Shown here one piece after another: positions 18,835-31,165 of a stretch of DNA of 62,479 nucleotides. The stretch lies in contig NZ_JAIVKY010000016.1 of assembly GCF_020524325.1 (NCBI RefSeq), positions 1 through 62,479 of the forward strand, written 5' to 3'. Below the pieces are notes generated by a model. It was not told the origin of the DNA. It did not search any database and saw only the letters and a program-made list of their open reading frames with translations. Made by a program: the position numbers and the translations under genes. How positions within the stretch are numbered: the stretch's first letter is position 1; every line of letters begins with the position of its first letter. The DNA is from Sutcliffiella horikoshii (lineage in GTDB: Bacteria > Bacillota > Bacilli > Bacillales > Bacillaceae_I).

Positions 18835-18966
18835 TTCAAAGGTCAGTATGTCTCTGAAATAGAGACTATTAATAAAAAAATATTCTTTATTAAATATATA
18901 AAGAATGAGTTGAGTGGGAGGGAGAAATCCCAGATACCACATCACGGACTTAAGGAGGTGTGTCTC

Positions 18967-19392
18967 GTGGCTAAAAAAGTAATTAAAATGGTAAAGCTAC
19001 AAATTCCAGCAGCGAAAGCTAACCCAGCACCACCAGTTGGACCAGCACTAGGTCAAGCAGGTGTTAACATCATGGGTTTCTGTAAAGAGTTTAACGCTCG
19101 TACAGCAGATCAAGCTGGATTGATTATCCCTGTTGAAATCACGGTTTTTGAAGACCGTTCATTTACATTTATTACGAAAACTCCACCTGCTGCAGTTTTA
19201 CTTAAAAAAGCAGCTGGTATTGAGTCTGGTTCTGGTGAACCAAACCGTAATAAAGTTGCAACAGTTAAGCGTGATAAAGTACGCGAAATTGCGGAGACGA
19301 AAATGCCAGATCTAAACGCTGCAAGCGTAGAAGCTGCAATGCGCATGGTTGAAGGTACTGCTCGTAGCATGGGTATCGTCATCGAAGACTAA
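18967..19392 (+). CDS. rplK: 50S ribosomal protein L11
   Basis: The 141-residue protein binds the GTPase-associated centre of 23S rRNA. It shows the conserved proline-rich N-terminus ([19 protein letters not shown]) and the C-terminal RNA-binding domain. The start is GTG 18967 (VAKKVIK), 10 bases after AAGGAGGTG. The longer upstream frame runs through this ribosome binding site and is rejected. Confidence 0.96.
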   Translation: MAKKVIKMVKLQIPAAKANPAPPVGPALGQAGVNIMGFCKEFNARTADQAGLIIPVEITVFEDRSFTFITKTPPAAVLLKKAAGIESGSGEPNRNKVATVKRDKVREIAETKMPDLNAASVEAAMRMVEGTARSMGIVIED

Positions 19393-19423
19393 TCCCATTG
19401 CTTTTGATTTAACTGCTGTTCAG

Positions 19424-19458
19424 GGTTGCGGACTTTGGTTTATGGCCAATTCGCAACC
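19424..19458 (+). promoter_or_regulatory. Hairpin between rplK and rplA, possible L1 site
   Basis: GGTTGCG (19424-19430) pairs with CGCAACC (19452-19458), with an inner TTGG/CCAA stem. No T-tail follows, so it is not a terminator. L1 represses its operon by binding an mRNA hairpin in several bacteria; assigning that role here is inference. Confidence 0.4.
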
Positions 19459-19509
19459 TTTATTCGTGGGAGGTTATTCCGCTAAAACCACATAAGGAGG
19501 ACGTTTAAA

Positions 19510-20214
19510 ATGGCTAAAAGAGGTAAAAAGTACATCGAAGCTGCGAAACTTGTAGACCGTCAAACGGCTTACTCTGTTAACGAAGCTATCGAGTTAGTAA
19601 AGAAAACAAACACTGCGAAGTTCGACGCTACTGTGGAAGTTGCATTCCGTCTTGGAGTTGACCCTCGTAAAAATGACCAACAGATCCGTGGAGCAGTAGT
19701 GCTTCCTCATGGAACTGGTAAAACTCAAAAAGTCCTAGTTTTCGCTAAAGGCGAAAAAGCGAAAGAAGCAGAAGCTGCTGGAGCTGACTATGTTGGGGAT
19801 GCTGACATGATCGCGAAAATCAACCAAGGTTGGTTCGATTTCGACGTAATCGTTGCTACACCAGACATGATGGGTGAAGTTGGTAAATTAGGACGCGTGT
19901 TAGGACCTAAAGGACTAATGCCAAACCCTAAAACTGGTACAGTTACATTTGATGTAACGAAAGCTGTTAACGAGATCAAAGCTGGTAAAGTTGAATACCG
20001 CCTTGACAAATCTGGTAACATCCACGTGCCAGTAGGTAAAATCTCTTTCGAAGATACGAAGCTTGTTGAAAACTTCACAACTATCTATGAGACTTTACTA
20101 AAAGCTAAACCGGCTGCTGCAAAAGGTACATTCATGAAGAACGTTGCTGTTACTTCTACAATGGGCCCTGGAGTAAAAGTTGATACTTCTACTTTCGTAG
20201 CTACCAAAAACTAA
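19510..20214 (+). CDS. rplA: 50S ribosomal protein L1
   Basis: The 234-residue protein of the L1 stalk is also a likely translational regulator of its own operon. It is full length, with the two-domain signature [19 protein letters not shown] near residue 160. AAGGAGGACG precedes the ATG. The rplJ-rplL promoter begins at its stop codon. Confidence 0.96.
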   Translation: MAKRGKKYIEAAKLVDRQTAYSVNEAIELVKKTNTAKFDATVEVAFRLGVDPRKNDQQIRGAVVLPHGTGKTQKVLVFAKGEKAKEAEAAGADYVGDADMIAKINQGWFDFDVIVATPDMMGEVGKLGRVLGPKGLMPNPKTGTVTFDVTKAVNEIKAGKVEYRLDKSGNIHVPVGKISFEDTKLVENFTTIYETLLKAKPAAAKGTFMKNVAVTSTMGPGVKVDTSTFVATKN

Positions 20215-20218
20215 CATA

Positions 20219-20247
20219 TTGACACAAGATAACTAGACGGTTATAAT
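20219..20247 (+). promoter_or_regulatory. Perfect-consensus sigma-A promoter of rplJ-rplL
   Basis: TTGACA (20219-20224) and TATAAT (20242-20247) are separated by 17 bases. Both hexamers and the spacing match consensus exactly, as expected for a very highly expressed ribosomal operon. Confidence 0.92.
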
Positions 20248-20274
20248 AATCGTTGTGTTTATAAAATGATATTG

Positions 20275-20397
20275 TTTGTACCGTAGACAGTAGGTGCCGT
20301 AAGGCTTAATTTCCTACCGAGGTGTGAATTTTTACGATATAAAGCCTTGCGCTTTTAACGATAAAACTTCTGCCTCCACCTGCGTGGAGGCATTCTT
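20275..20397 (+). promoter_or_regulatory. L10 leader (autoregulatory element)
   Basis: The region downstream of the rplJ promoter contains AGGTGCCGTAAGGCTTAA and CCTACCGAGGTGTGAA, typical of the Firmicute L10 leader bound by L10-(L12)4. It ends in a GCCTCCAC-CTGC-GTGGAGGC hairpin (20372-20391) followed by ATTCTTT, which could act as an attenuator. Recognition is by remembered motif, not by search. Confidence 0.8.
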
Positions 20398-20448
20398 TAT
20401 GTACACCGGTCGGTATAAGTGGTAACCAACTTTTTAGGAGGTGTAACG

Positions 20449-20949
20449 ATGAGCAAAGCAGTTGAAGTAAAAAAACAAGCTGTTGGAGAAATCGCTGACA
20501 AGTTTAAAGGTTCTGTATCTACTATCGTAGTTGACTACCGTGGACTTAACGTTGCGGAAGTAACAGAACTTCGTAAACAACTTCGTGAAGCAGGTGTTGA
20601 GTTCAAGGTTTACAAAAACTCTTTAACTCGCCGTGCGGCTGAAGCAGCAGACATCAACGGACTTAACGACGCATTAACAGGACCTAACGCTATCGCATTC
20701 TCTACTGAAGATGTAGTAGCTCCTGCTAAGATCCTTAATGACTTCGCGAAAAAGCACGAAGCATTAGAAATCAAAGCTGGTGTAATCGAAGGGAATGTTG
20801 CAACGGTTGAAGAAGTGAAAGCTCTTGCTGAACTTCCATCCCGTGAAGGTCTTCTTTCCATGTTGCTTAGCGTCCTTCAAGCTCCAATCCGCAACTTGGC
20901 TCTTGTTACGAAAGCAGTTGCAGATCAAAAAGAAGAGCAAGGCGCTTAA
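20449..20949 (+). CDS. rplJ: 50S ribosomal protein L10
   Basis: The 166-residue base of the L7/L12 stalk begins [20 protein letters not shown]. Its N-terminal domain binds 23S rRNA, and the C-terminal helix (residues about 140-160) carries L12 dimers. AGGAGGTG is 8 bases before ATG 20449. The in-frame ATG at 20419 lies upstream of that site and is rejected. Confidence 0.96.
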   Translation: MSKAVEVKKQAVGEIADKFKGSVSTIVVDYRGLNVAEVTELRKQLREAGVEFKVYKNSLTRRAAEAADINGLNDALTGPNAIAFSTEDVVAPAKILNDFAKKHEALEIKAGVIEGNVATVEEVKALAELPSREGLLSMLLSVLQAPIRNLALVTKAVADQKEEQGA

Positions 20950-21013
20950 TTTCAATCTAGCAAGTTAAGTAACAAAAACAAAAAACTTATAATATCTAAG
21001 GAGGAAATTAACA

Positions 21014-21376
21014 ATGACACACGAACAAATCATTGAAGCGGTTAAAAATATGACTGTTTTAGAATTAAACGACCTAGTAAAAGCAATCGAAGAAGAATTT
21101 GGTGTAACTGCTGCTGCTCCTGTAGCTGTAGCTGGTGGCGGAGCTGCTGAAGCTGCTGCTGAGCAAACTGAATTCGACGTAATCCTAGCTAACGCTGGCG
21201 GACAAAAAATCAAGGTTATCAAAGTAGTACGTGAAATCACTGGCCTTGGTCTTAAAGAAGCTAAAGAAGTTGTAGACAACGCTCCTAAAGCTCTTAAAGA
21301 AGGTATTGCTAAAGAAGAAGCTGAAGAAATCAAAGCTAAACTTGAAGAAGTTGGAGCTTCTGTAGAAGTTAAGTAA
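21014..21376 (+). CDS. rplL: 50S ribosomal protein L7/L12
   Basis: The 120-residue acidic stalk protein has an N-terminal dimer helix, an Ala/Gly-rich hinge (about residues 36-52) and a factor-binding C-terminal domain with [27 protein letters not shown] precedes it. It is followed by a strong terminator. Confidence 0.97.
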   Translation: MTHEQIIEAVKNMTVLELNDLVKAIEEEFGVTAAAPVAVAGGGAAEAAAEQTEFDVILANAGGQKIKVIKVVREITGLGLKEAKEVVDNAPKALKEGIAKEEAEEIKAKLEEVGASVEVK

Positions 21377-21393
21377 TTACAGGCTCTTAAAAA

Positions 21394-21427
21394 GGAAAGC
21401 TCGCTACGTGTTAGCGGGCTTTTTTTA
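21394..21427 (+). terminator. Terminator of rplJ-rplL
   Basis: AAAGCTCGCTA and TAGCGGGCTTT form a stem (one T-G pair) followed by a T-run, 18 bases after rplL. Confidence 0.88.
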
Positions 21428-21543
21428 AACGGTGCCACACTTGATGTAAGAACCGTTTGGTTACTGTCTTTTTCAAGGGTGCTAATATATGAAGTTGATT
21501 TGTTGAAAAGCTAGAGATAGCTATTCAGATAAGGAGACTAAAT

Positions 21544-22146
21544 ATGACGAATCATTATTATACAAACAAGCCATCAGTGGAAAGCAACCGTCAACAATGG
21601 AAATTTGATTTAAAAGGTAACAACTTTTCTTTCATAACGGATAGCGGTGTTTTTTCGAAAAAAGAAGTGGACTTTGGATCAAGGGTGCTGATAGAGGCTT
21701 TTGAAGAACCGGAAGTGGAAGGTCGCATTCTGGATGTTGGCTGTGGATATGGTCCGATTGGATTGTCTCTTGCAAAATATTATCCACATCGTCATGTGGA
21801 CATGATTGATGTCAATGAAAGAGCTGTTGAGCTAGCCAAAGAAAACGGTTCTATTAACGAAGTGGAGAATATCACCGTTTTTACTAGTGATATCTATCAA
21901 AATGTCACTTCCACCGACTATGCGGCAATACTTTCTAATCCGCCGATACGCGCTGGCAAAAAAGTAGTTCATGAAATTTTGGAAAAAGCTTGGACGCACT
22001 TGGCGCCAAAAGGTGAACTGTGGATTGTGATCCAAAAGAAACAGGGAGCTCCTTCTGCAATGGAGAAATTGGAGTCATTGTTTGAGGAAGTGGAAGTTGT
22101 GACAAAGAAAAAAGGCTACTCCATCATCAAATCAAAAAAGGGTTGA
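21544..22146 (+). CDS. ybxB: Class I SAM-dependent methyltransferase (YbxB, RsmC-like)
   Basis: The 200-residue methyltransferase has the SAM loop ILDVGCGYGPIGLSLA (about residues 61-76) and the catalytic NPPIRAG (about 131), which points to methylation of a base N atom in RNA, as in RsmC (16S m2G). Its placement between rplL and rpoB is standard for Bacillus. The exact target is not established from sequence. The rpoB promoter -35 box overlaps its stop codon. Confidence 0.88.
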   Translation: MTNHYYTNKPSVESNRQQWKFDLKGNNFSFITDSGVFSKKEVDFGSRVLIEAFEEPEVEGRILDVGCGYGPIGLSLAKYYPHRHVDMIDVNERAVELAKENGSINEVENITVFTSDIYQNVTSTDYAAILSNPPIRAGKKVVHEILEKAWTHLAPKGELWIVIQKKQGAPSAMEKLESLFEEVEVVTKKKGYSIIKSKKG

Positions 22147-22171
22147 CTTGGTTTTTTTGTTATGGTAGCAT
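22143..22171 (+). promoter_or_regulatory. Probable rpoB-rpoC promoter
   Basis: TTGACT (22143-22148) overlaps the ybxB stop codon. TAGCAT follows after 17 bases (22166-22171) and is preceded by TGG, an extended -10 element. The leader of about 260 bases that follows can fold as CTAATaaTTTTAT/ATAAAATTAG (about 22203-22239). Confidence 0.6.
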
Positions 22172-22434
22172 TGTTTAATGCCAATATGTATTTTTCTGAG
22201 CACTAATAATTTTATGTATTTTGCATGTATAAAATTAGTATGCTTGGAAAAGATAGTAAAATCAATAGAGCGATTGTAAAAACGTGGTTTTCTGAATTGA
22301 AACCATTTTTTATTTTTCACATGGATTCTTTTAGCAGTATTGTTTCCATGTTGAATGTTTTTTTATGTTTGGCTTTGAGTGGTTTATATTTTTTAAACTA
22401 CTATTAATAACGCTTGATACGAGGGGTGAATCAG

Positions 22435-25400
22435 TTGACAGGTCAACTAGTTCAATACGGACGACACCGCCAACGCAGAAGTTATGCTCGCATTAGTGAA
22501 GTATTAGATTTACCAAATCTAATAGAGATTCAAACATCTTCTTATCAATGGTTCCTTGATGAGGGATTAAGAGAAATGTTTCATGACATTTCCCCAATTG
22601 AAGACTTCACAGGAAATCTATCTTTAGAATTCATCGATTATAGCTTAGGGGAACCTAAATATTCTGTTGAAGAATCAAAGGAAAGAGATGTTACATACTC
22701 AGCTCCTTTACGTGTGAAGGTTCGTCTCATTAACAAAGAAACTGGTGAAGTAAAAGACCAGGATGTATTTATGGGTGATTTCCCGTTGATGACGGATACT
22801 GGTACGTTCGTTATTAATGGTGCAGAACGTGTTATTGTATCTCAGTTAGTGCGTTCTCCAAGTGTGTATTACAGCGGAAAAGTAGATAAAAATGGTAAAA
22901 AAGGCTTTTCGGCTACTGTTATTCCAAACCGTGGTGCATGGTTAGAATACGAGACTGACGCTAAAGATGTTGTATATGTTCGTATAGATCGTACTCGTAA
23001 ACTACCAGTAACGGTTCTTTTGCGTGCTCTTGGATTCGGTTCCGACCAGGAAATCATTGATCTTCTTGGTGAAAACGAGTACCTTCGCAATACTTTAGAT
23101 AAGGATAACACAGAAAGCACAGAAAAGGCATTACTAGAAATATATGAGCGTCTACGCCCTGGTGAGCCACCAACGGTTGAAAACGCAAAAAGTTTATTAG
23201 AGTCTAGATTTTTCGATCCTAAACGCTATGATTTGGCAAGTGTTGGAAGATACAAGATTAATAAAAAGCTTCATATCAAGAACAGACTTTTCAATCAACG
23301 TATCGCTGAAACACTTGTAGACCCTGAAACTGGGGAAATCATTGTAGAAAAAGGTACACTGTTAGATCGTAGAACTTTAGACCGCATTCTACCTAACATT
23401 GAAGACGGCATCGGCCTTACTTCTTTCCATCCGCATGGCGGGGTAGTAGAAGATGAAGTGCCAATGCAATCTATTAAGATATATGCACCGAATGATGCAG
23501 AAGGTGAAAAAGAAATCGTTGTTTTAGGCAACGGTTTTATAGAAGAAAAAGTAAAGCATATCGCTCCTGCGGACATCATTGCTTCTATCAGTTACTTCTT
23601 TGACCTTCTACATGGTGTAGGCGATACAGATGATATCGATCACCTTGGTAACCGTCGTTTACGTTCTGTTGGAGAACTTCTTCAAAACCAGTTCCGTATC
23701 GGTCTATCCAGAATGGAGCGTGTGGTTCGTGAAAGAATGTCCATCCAGGACACTAACACCATCACTCCGCAACAATTGATCAATATCAGACCTGTTATTG
23801 CATCTATTAAAGAGTTCTTCGGAAGCTCTCAGTTATCTCAGTTCATGGATCAAACGAATCCATTAGCTGAATTAACACATAAACGTAGATTGTCTGCGCT
23901 TGGACCTGGTGGTTTGACGCGTGAGCGTGCCGGCTTTGAAGTACGTGACGTTCACTACTCTCACTATGGCCGTATGTGTCCAATCGAGACTCCTGAGGGA
24001 CCAAACATTGGACTAATCAACTCCCTTTCTTCTTTTGCGAAAGTAAATAAATTTGGTTTCATCGAAACTCCTTACAGAAGAGTTGACCCTGAAACGGGCC
24101 GCGTGACAGACCAAATTGATTACTTGACTGCAGATGAAGAAGATAACTATGTAGTAGCCCAAGCAAATGCCCGTCTTGGTGAAGATGGTACTTTCTTGGA
24201 CCAAAATGTTGTTTCCCGTTTCCGTGGGGAGAACACGGTTGTTGTAAGTGAGAGAATCGACTACATGGACGTTTCTCCTAAGCAGGTTGTATCTGCTGCG
24301 ACAGCTTGTATTCCTTTCTTGGAAAACGATGACTCCAACCGTGCACTTATGGGAGCGAACATGCAACGTCAAGCTGTACCTCTATTGCAACCGGAATCCC
24401 CGATTGTTGGTACTGGGATGGAGCATGTTTCCGCAAAAGACTCCGGTGCTGCTGTTATCTGTAAACACCCTGGTGTTGTAGAACGCGTAGAAGCCCGCGA
24501 AGTATGGGTGCGTCGTATGGAAGAAGTCGACGGACAACAAGTAAAAGGCAACCTTGATAAGTACAGAATGCTTAAATTCATTCGTTCTAACCAAGGAACA
24601 TGCTATAACCAACGTCCAATCGTTTCCGTTGGTGACGTTGTAACAAAAGGAGAAATCCTTGCAGACGGTCCATCCATGGAAAAAGGTGAATTGGCACTTG
24701 GCCGTAACGTAATGGTCGGTTTCATGACATGGGACGGTTATAACTATGAGGATGCTATCATCATGAGTGAGCGTCTGGTAAAAGATGATGTGTACACTTC
24801 CATTCATATTGAAGAATATGAGTCAGAAGCACGTGACACCAAACTTGGACCGGAAGAAATCACGCGTGATATCCCGAACGTTGGGGAAGAGGCACTTAAA
24901 AACCTTGACGACCGCGGAATTATCCGAGTGGGTGCGGAAGTAAAAGACGGAGATCTATTAGTAGGAAAAGTAACACCTAAAGGGGTTACAGAACTTACTG
25001 CAGAAGAACGTCTATTACACGCAATCTTCGGTGAGAAAGCAAGAGAAGTACGTGATACATCACTAAGAGTTCCACATGGTGGTGGCGGTATCGTACTTGA
25101 TGTAAAAGTATTCAACCGTGAAGACGGAGACGAATTGCCACCAGGCGTTAACCAATTGGTTCGTGCATACATCGTTCAGAAACGTAAAATCTCTGAAGGT
25201 GACAAAATGGCCGGACGACATGGTAACAAAGGGGTAATCTCTCGTATCTTACCGGAAGAAGATATGCCTTACTTGCCTGATGGAACACCAATTGACATCA
25301 TGTTAAACCCACTAGGGGTACCTTCTCGTATGAACATCGGGCAGGTATTGGAGCTTCACTTAGGAATGGCAGCAAGAACATTGGGCATCCACGTTGCTTC

Positions 25401-25992
25401 CGCCGTATTTGATGGCGCGCGTGAAGAAGACGTTTGGAGCACACTTGAAGAGGCTGGCATGGCAAGAGATGCTAAAACAGTATTGTATGACGGAAGAACA
25501 GGTGAGCCGTTCGACAGCCGTGTATCTGTAGGGATCATGTATATGATCAAACTTGCGCACATGGTTGATGATAAGCTTCACGCACGTTCCACTGGACCAT
25601 ACTCACTTGTTACGCAACAACCACTTGGCGGTAAAGCGCAATTTGGTGGACAACGTTTCGGTGAGATGGAGGTATGGGCACTTGAGGCTTATGGTGCCGC
25701 TTATACACTACAAGAAATCCTTACAGTTAAATCCGATGACGTAGTAGGACGTGTGAAAACGTACGAAGCGATCGTAAAAGGTGAAAATGTACCTGAACCA
25801 GGTGTACCTGAATCCTTCAAAGTATTGATCAAAGAACTTCAAAGTTTAGGTATGGATGTAAAAATCCTATCCGGCGATGAAGAAGAGATAGAAATGAGAG
25901 ATCTTGAGGAAGATGAAGAACAAGCTTCCGAGGGTATTTCCCTTGATTCAGATCAAGTAGAAGAAGTAAAAGAAACTGTCGCTAAAGACTGA
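22435..25992 (+). CDS. rpoB: RNA polymerase beta subunit
   Basis: This is a 1185-residue protein with an [21 protein letters not shown]-terminus as in Bacillus. The rifampicin pocket ([20 protein letters not shown], near residue 470) looks wild type. The conserved [13 protein letters not shown] and the acidic C-terminal tail ([15 protein letters not shown]) are present. The start is TTG 22435, after GAGGGGTGA. An in-frame TTG 21 bases earlier is rejected because the ribosome binding site lies between them. It is followed by rpoC. Confidence 0.96.
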   Translation: MTGQLVQYGRHRQRRSYARISEVLDLPNLIEIQTSSYQWFLDEGLREMFHDISPIEDFTGNLSLEFIDYSLGEPKYSVEESKERDVTYSAPLRVKVRLINKETGEVKDQDVFMGDFPLMTDTGTFVINGAERVIVSQLVRSPSVYYSGKVDKNGKKGFSATVIPNRGAWLEYETDAKDVVYVRIDRTRKLPVTVLLRALGFGSDQEIIDLLGENEYLRNTLDKDNTESTEKALLEIYERLRPGEPPTVENAKSLLESRFFDPKRYDLASVGRYKINKKLHIKNRLFNQRIAETLVDPETGEIIVEKGTLLDRRTLDRILPNIEDGIGLTSFHPHGGVVEDEVPMQSIKIYAPNDAEGEKEIVVLGNGFIEEKVKHIAPADIIASISYFFDLLHGVGDTDDIDHLGNRRLRSVGELLQNQFRIGLSRMERVVRERMSIQDTNTITPQQLINIRPVIASIKEFFGSSQLSQFMDQTNPLAELTHKRRLSALGPGGLTRERAGFEVRDVHYSHYGRMCPIETPEGPNIGLINSLSSFAKVNKFGFIETPYRRVDPETGRVTDQIDYLTADEEDNYVVAQANARLGEDGTFLDQNVVSRFRGENTVVVSERIDYMDVSPKQVVSAATACIPFLENDDSNRALMGANMQRQAVPLLQPESPIVGTGMEHVSAKDSGAAVICKHPGVVERVEAREVWVRRMEEVDGQQVKGNLDKYRMLKFIRSNQGTCYNQRPIVSVGDVVTKGEILADGPSMEKGELALGRNVMVGFMTWDGYNYEDAIIMSERLVKDDVYTSIHIEEYESEARDTKLGPEEITRDIPNVGEEALKNLDDRGIIRVGAEVKDGDLLVGKVTPKGVTELTAEERLLHAIFGEKAREVRDTSLRVPHGGGGIVLDVKVFNREDGDELPPGVNQLVRAYIVQKRKISEGDKMAGRHGNKGVISRILPEEDMPYLPDGTPIDIMLNPLGVPSRMNIGQVLELHLGMAARTLGIHVASAVFDGAREEDVWSTLEEAGMARDAKTVLYDGRTGEPFDSRVSVGIMYMIKLAHMVDDKLHARSTGPYSLVTQQPLGGKAQFGGQRFGEMEVWALEAYGAAYTLQEILTVKSDDVVGRVKTYEAIVKGENVPEPGVPESFKVLIKELQSLGMDVKILSGDEEEIEMRDLEEDEEQASEGISLDSDQVEEVKETVAKD

Positions 25993-26058
25993 TGGCCAAC
26001 AGTACTTTAAAGATAAGCATTTGGGTAGAACCTGTAGATTATAAGGGAGGTAGGCCCC

Positions 26059-29000
26059 TTGCTAGATGTTAATAATTTTGAATATATGAAAATAGGCCTT
26101 GCTTCACCCGACAAGATCAGATCCTGGTCTTTCGGGGAAGTCAAGAAGCCTGAGACAATTAACTATCGTACATTAAAGCCAGAAAAAGATGGGTTATTCT
26201 GCGAAAGAATTTTCGGTCCTACAAAGGACTGGGAATGTCACTGTGGTAAATACAAGCGCGTCCGTTATAAGGGTGTTGTCTGTGACCGCTGTGGTGTAGA
26301 AGTAACAAGAGCAAAAGTACGTCGTGAACGCATGGGTCACATCGAGCTTGCTGCTCCTGTATCCCATATCTGGTACTTCAAAGGAATCCCAAGCCGCATG
26401 GGTCTTGTTCTTGACATGTCCCCACGTGCGTTAGAGGAAGTAATTTACTTCGCATCTTACGTGGTAACAGAAACAGGCGACACTCCTTTGGAGAAGAAGC
26501 AACTGCTTTCTGAAAAGGAATTCCGTGCATACCGTGAAAAGTATGGTCAAACATTCCAAGCAGCCATGGGTGCAGAAGCAATCAAGAAACTTCTTTTTGA
26601 TATCGACTTGGAAAAAGAAGTAGATACACTTAAAGAAGAGCTTAAAACTGCTCAAGGTCAACGCCGTACAAGAGCAATTAAGCGTTTAGAAGTATTGGAA
26701 TCCTTCAGAGGATCCGGCAATGAACCATCTTGGATGATCCTTGATGTGCTACCGGTTATCCCTCCTGAATTACGTCCAATGGTGCAATTGGATGGTGGTC
26801 GTTTTGCGACTTCCGACTTGAATGACTTGTATCGCCGTGTAATCAACCGTAACAACCGTTTAAAACGTCTTCTGGACCTTGGTGCTCCAAGCATCATCGT
26901 ACAGAACGAAAAACGTATGTTACAAGAAGCTGTTGACGCACTTATCGACAATGGTCGCCGTGGCCGTCCGGTAACAGGACCTGGTAACCGTCCATTGAAA
27001 TCTCTTTCTCATATGCTGAAAGGGAAGCAAGGTCGTTTCCGTCAGAACTTACTAGGAAAACGTGTTGACTACTCTGGTCGTTCCGTTATCGTAGTAGGAC
27101 CTAACCTGAAAATGTACCAATGTGGATTACCAAAAGAAATGGCCCTTGAGCTATTCAAGCCTTTCGTCATGAAAGAACTTGTAGAACGCGGGCTTGCACA
27201 TAACATTAAGAGTGCGAAGCGTAAGATTGAACGCGTACAACCAGAGGTTTGGGACGTATTGGAATCCGTTATCAAGGAACATCCAGTATTACTAAACCGC
27301 GCACCAACTCTACACAGACTAGGTATTCAAGCATTTGAACCTACACTTGTAGAAGGCCGTGCTATCCGTCTTCACCCACTTGTATGTACTGCATACAATG
27401 CGGACTTTGACGGAGACCAAATGGCTGTTCACGTACCTCTTTCTGCTGAAGCACAGGCTGAAGCACGCATCTTGATGCTTGCTGCACAAAACATCCTTAA
27501 CCCTAAGGATGGAAAACCTGTAGTAACACCTTCCCAGGATATGGTACTTGGTAACTACTACTTAACACTAGAGCGTGAAAATGCTGTAGGTGAAGGAATG
27601 GTATTTAAAGATACGAATGAAGCGCTTATCGCTTATTCAAACGGCTATGTACATCTGCACACTCGTGTAGCGGTATATGCAGGATCTTTAAATAACGAAA
27701 CATTCACCGAAGAGCAAAAACAAAAGCTTCTAATTACGACAGTAGGGAAGTTGATTTTCAACGAAATCCTGCCGCCGTCATTCCCTTACATTAACGAACC
27801 TACAAAGTTCAACTTAGAAGTAAACACTCCTGAGAAGTATTTTGTTGAAAAAGGTGCGAATGTAAAAGAAGCGATACAAGCACAAGAAATAATCGATCCA
27901 TTTAAGAAGAAAATCCTTGGTAACATCATTGCGGAAGTGTTCAAACGCTTCAAGATCACGCAAACGTCTGAAATGCTTGACCGCATGAAAAACCTTGGAT
28001 TCCGTTACTCTACTAAAGCTGGTATCACAGTTGGTGTAGCAGATATCGTAGTTCTTAAAGAGAAAGATGAAATCTTAGTGGAAGCACAAACAAAAGTTGA
28101 TACAGTTCTTAAGCAGTTCCGCCGTGGATTAATCACAGAGGAAGAACGCTATGACCGTGTTATCTCCATCTGGAGTGCTGCTAAAGATAAGATCCAAGGG
28201 TTGCTAATGGCGTCCTTGCCACGCTTGAACCACATCTTTATGATGAGTGATTCCGGTGCCCGTGGTAACGCATCTAACTTTACACAATTAGCTGGTATGC
28301 GTGGACTGATGGCCAATCCATCTGGACGTATCATTGAATTACCAATCAAATCCAGTTTCCGTGAAGGTCTTACGGTATTGGAATACTTTATCTCTACTCA
28401 CGGTGCGCGTAAAGGTCTTGCCGATACAGCACTGAAAACTGCCGATTCCGGTTACTTGACTCGTCGTCTTGTAGACGTGGCGCAGGATGTTATCGTTCGT
28501 GAGATTGATTGTGGAACAGACCGCGGTCTACACATTACTTCTCTGAAAGATGGCACAGAAGTAGTAGAAAAATTAGAAGAACGTTTAGTCGGCCGTTATG
28601 CGAGAAAAGCTGTGAAGCACCCTGAAACTGGGGAAGTTCTTGTTGCATCGAACGATTTAATCACTGAAGACCTTGCAACAACCATTGTAGAAGCAGGTGT
28701 GGAAGATGTTTGGATCCGCTCTGTATTCACATGTGACACTCGTCATGGTGTATGTAAAAAATGTTACGGCCGCAACCTTGCGACTGGCTTAGAAGTAGAA
28801 GTGGGAGAAGCAGTAGGTATCATCGCTGCCCAATCTATCGGTGAGCCGGGAACTCAGTTGACGATGCGTACATTCCATACAGGTGGGGTAGCAGGAGACG
28901 ATATCACACAAGGTTTACCGCGTATCCAAGAGATCTTTGAAGCGCGTAATCCTAAAGGTCAAGCGGTCATCTCTGAAATTGATGGTGTTGTTACTTCCAT

Positions 29001-29655
29001 CAACGAAGGTCGCGACCGTCAGCAAGAAATCACTGTCCAAGGTGAAGTGGAAACGAGAAACTACACAGTACCTTACACTGGCCGCCTTAAAGTCGGCGTA
29101 AATTCAGAAGTATCCCGTGGTCAAGAACTAACTGAAGGTTCCATCGATCCGAAAGAACTACTGAAAGTGAAAGATATGGTATCTGTACAGGAGTATCTAT
29201 TGCTTGAAGTTCAAAAAGTATACCGTATGCAAGGGGTAGAAATCGGTGACAAGCACGTAGAGGTTATGGTTCGCCAGATGCTACGTAAAGTACGTGTTAT
29301 TGATGCTGGTGATACAGATGTACTACCAGGAACACTGCTTGATGTTCACCAATTCACTGATGCAAACGAACGTGTACTTCTTGAAGGCAGAACACCTGCA
29401 ACTGGACGTCCGGTATTACTAGGTATCACGAAAGCTTCTCTTGAAACGGATTCCTTCCTATCTGCAGCTTCCTTCCAGGAAACAACTAGAGTCCTGACAG
29501 ACGCTGCAATTAAAGGAAAACGCGACGAGTTACTAGGTCTGAAAGAGAATGTTATCATCGGTAAACTAGTTCCAGCTGGTACAGGTATGAACCGCTACCG
29601 CAAATTCGATCTAACGAAAGAAGTCGGCAAGGAAGAGCCTGTAACGGTAGAATAA
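26059..29655 (+). CDS. rpoC: RNA polymerase beta' subunit
   Basis: The 1198-residue catalytic subunit has an N-terminal zinc site ([20 protein letters not shown]), the Mg-binding NADFDGDQM motif near residue 449, the bridge helix and trigger loop ([16 protein letters not shown]), and a second zinc cluster ([13 protein letters not shown]). It starts at TTG 26059, after AAGGGAGG. A strong terminator follows. Confidence 0.96.
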   Translation: MLDVNNFEYMKIGLASPDKIRSWSFGEVKKPETINYRTLKPEKDGLFCERIFGPTKDWECHCGKYKRVRYKGVVCDRCGVEVTRAKVRRERMGHIELAAPVSHIWYFKGIPSRMGLVLDMSPRALEEVIYFASYVVTETGDTPLEKKQLLSEKEFRAYREKYGQTFQAAMGAEAIKKLLFDIDLEKEVDTLKEELKTAQGQRRTRAIKRLEVLESFRGSGNEPSWMILDVLPVIPPELRPMVQLDGGRFATSDLNDLYRRVINRNNRLKRLLDLGAPSIIVQNEKRMLQEAVDALIDNGRRGRPVTGPGNRPLKSLSHMLKGKQGRFRQNLLGKRVDYSGRSVIVVGPNLKMYQCGLPKEMALELFKPFVMKELVERGLAHNIKSAKRKIERVQPEVWDVLESVIKEHPVLLNRAPTLHRLGIQAFEPTLVEGRAIRLHPLVCTAYNADFDGDQMAVHVPLSAEAQAEARILMLAAQNILNPKDGKPVVTPSQDMVLGNYYLTLERENAVGEGMVFKDTNEALIAYSNGYVHLHTRVAVYAGSLNNETFTEEQKQKLLITTVGKLIFNEILPPSFPYINEPTKFNLEVNTPEKYFVEKGANVKEAIQAQEIIDPFKKKILGNIIAEVFKRFKITQTSEMLDRMKNLGFRYSTKAGITVGVADIVVLKEKDEILVEAQTKVDTVLKQFRRGLITEEERYDRVISIWSAAKDKIQGLLMASLPRLNHIFMMSDSGARGNASNFTQLAGMRGLMANPSGRIIELPIKSSFREGLTVLEYFISTHGARKGLADTALKTADSGYLTRRLVDVAQDVIVREIDCGTDRGLHITSLKDGTEVVEKLEERLVGRYARKAVKHPETGEVLVASNDLITEDLATTIVEAGVEDVWIRSVFTCDTRHGVCKKCYGRNLATGLEVEVGEAVGIIAAQSIGEPGTQLTMRTFHTGGVAGDDITQGLPRIQEIFEARNPKGQAVISEIDGVVTSINEGRDRQQEITVQGEVETRNYTVPYTGRLKVGVNSEVSRGQELTEGSIDPKELLKVKDMVSVQEYLLLEVQKVYRMQGVEIGDKHVEVMVRQMLRKVRVIDAGDTDVLPGTLLDVHQFTDANERVLLEGRTPATGRPVLLGITKASLETDSFLSAASFQETTRVLTDAAIKGKRDELLGLKENVIIGKLVPAGTGMNRYRKFDLTKEVGKEEPVTVE

Positions 29656-29656
29656 A

Positions 29657-29692
29657 AGAAAGATTGTCGGGTATCCCCCGACAATCTTTTCA
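29657..29692 (+). terminator. Terminator of rpoB-rpoC
   Basis: AAGATTGTCGGG (29659-29670) pairs with CCCGACAATCTT (29677-29688), then TTTTC. The 12-bp perfect stem closes the rpo operon. Confidence 0.9.
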
Positions 29693-29710
29693 ATGTTATT
29701 CGATAAAGTG

Positions 29711-29739
29711 TTGACATTCAAAAATAGAGATGGTAATAT
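29711..29739 (+). promoter_or_regulatory. str operon promoter
   Basis: TTGACA (29711-29716), 17 bases, TATAAT-like TAATAT (29734-29739), with TGG just before it (extended -10). It drives rplGB, rpsL, rpsG and fusA. Confidence 0.88.
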
Positions 29740-29782
29740 AGCAAAGGTGCTTATATAACCTGTTGCTTTGGAGGATATGTTA

Positions 29783-30031
29783 ATGTCTTATGAAAAAGTG
29801 ATGCAGGCAAACACCTTCATTGTTGGTACAAAACAAACGGTGAAGGCGCTGAAATCCGGAACAGTAAAAGAGGTTGTCATTGCAGAGGATGCGGATGTGA
29901 TTGTCACACAGAAAGTAGTCCAAACTGCCAATGAACACAACATACCAGTCTTAAAAGTAGATTCGATGAAAAAACTCGGAAAAGCTTGTGGGATTGAAGT
30001 GGGTGCCTCCGCTGTTGCGATCATTCATTAA
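29783..30031 (+). CDS. rplGB: L7Ae-family K-turn RNA-binding protein (YbxF)
   Basis: The 82-residue member of the L7Ae/L30e/S12e family is known to bind kink-turn RNA. It has the family core [18 protein letters not shown] at the C-terminus. ATG 29783 lies 8 bases after TTTGGAGG; an in-frame ATG at 29768 overlaps that site. It is the first gene of the str operon. Confidence 0.92.
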   Translation: MSYEKVMQANTFIVGTKQTVKALKSGTVKEVVIAEDADVIVTQKVVQTANEHNIPVLKVDSMKKLGKACGIEVGASAVAIIH

Positions 30032-30109
30032 AAACTGTTTTTGTGAGTGCAGATTCGCAAAGACTTTGTTTTTTACCTAAAAATGAACCACCTGGATATG
30101 TGGTCTTAA

Positions 30110-30556
<447 letters not shown>

Positions 30557-30605
30557 TAAACTTCAAACTGCTTAACATTAAGTTACCCGAAAGGAGGAAA
30601 ATAAT

Positions 30606-31076
30606 ATGCCACGTAAAGGCCCTGTTGCAAAAAGAGACGTATTACCAGATCCGTTATACAACTCTAAATTAGTAACTCGTCTTGTAAATAAATTAATGAT
30701 CGATGGTAAGAGAGGAAAATCTCAAGCTATCATCTATAACGCATTCAAATTAGTTGGTGAGCGTTCCGGACAAGAACCTATGGAAGTGTTCGAACAAGCT
30801 ATGAAAAACATCATGCCTGTTCTTGAAGTTAGAGCACGTCGTGTAGGTGGAGCAAACTACCAAGTACCTGTAGAGGTGCGCCCAGATCGTCGTACAACTC
30901 TTGGACTTCGCTATTTAGTTAACTACTCTCGTCTTCGTGGAGAGAAAACGATGGAAGAGCGTTTAGCTAACGAAATCCTTGATGCTGCTAACAACACTGG
31001 TGCTTCAGTTAAGAAGCGTGAAGATATGCACAAAATGGCAGAAGCAAACAAAGCATTTGCTCACTACCGCTGGTAA
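30606..31076 (+). CDS. rpsG: 30S ribosomal protein S7
   Basis: The 156-residue primary assembly protein of the 30S head has the family signature [20 protein letters not shown] at the N-terminus and a complete C-terminus (FAHYRW). AAAGGAGG precedes the ATG. A 10-bp hairpin follows before fusA. Confidence 0.97.
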   Translation: MPRKGPVAKRDVLPDPLYNSKLVTRLVNKLMIDGKRGKSQAIIYNAFKLVGERSGQEPMEVFEQAMKNIMPVLEVRARRVGGANYQVPVEVRPDRRTTLGLRYLVNYSRLRGEKTMEERLANEILDAANNTGASVKKREDMHKMAEANKAFAHYRW

Positions 31077-31093
31077 GATCACATACTATCTGG

Positions 31094-31120
31094 AGCTGTT
31101 AAGACAAGTACTTAACAGCT
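31094..31120 (+). other. Hairpin between rpsG and fusA
   Basis: AGCTGTTAAG (31094-31103) and CTTAACAGCT (31111-31120) form a perfect 10-bp stem with a 7-base loop. Only TTAGG follows, so it is a weak terminator at best; partial attenuation or an mRNA processing site is possible. Confidence 0.5.
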
Positions 31121-31165
31121 TTAGGTATAAAATAAATCTAGTTACTTAGGAAGGAGAAATACACT

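Noticed and set aside
22225-22407. 60-codon frame in the rpoB leader with a hydrophobic end
   Set aside because: There is no ribosome binding site, and the sequence is AT-rich leader with hairpins. No family resemblance.
22435-25992. Rifampicin-resistance change in rpoB
   Set aside because: The rifampicin pocket reads like the wild-type Bacillus sequence by eye. Likewise the S12 loops in rpsL show the usual lysines.
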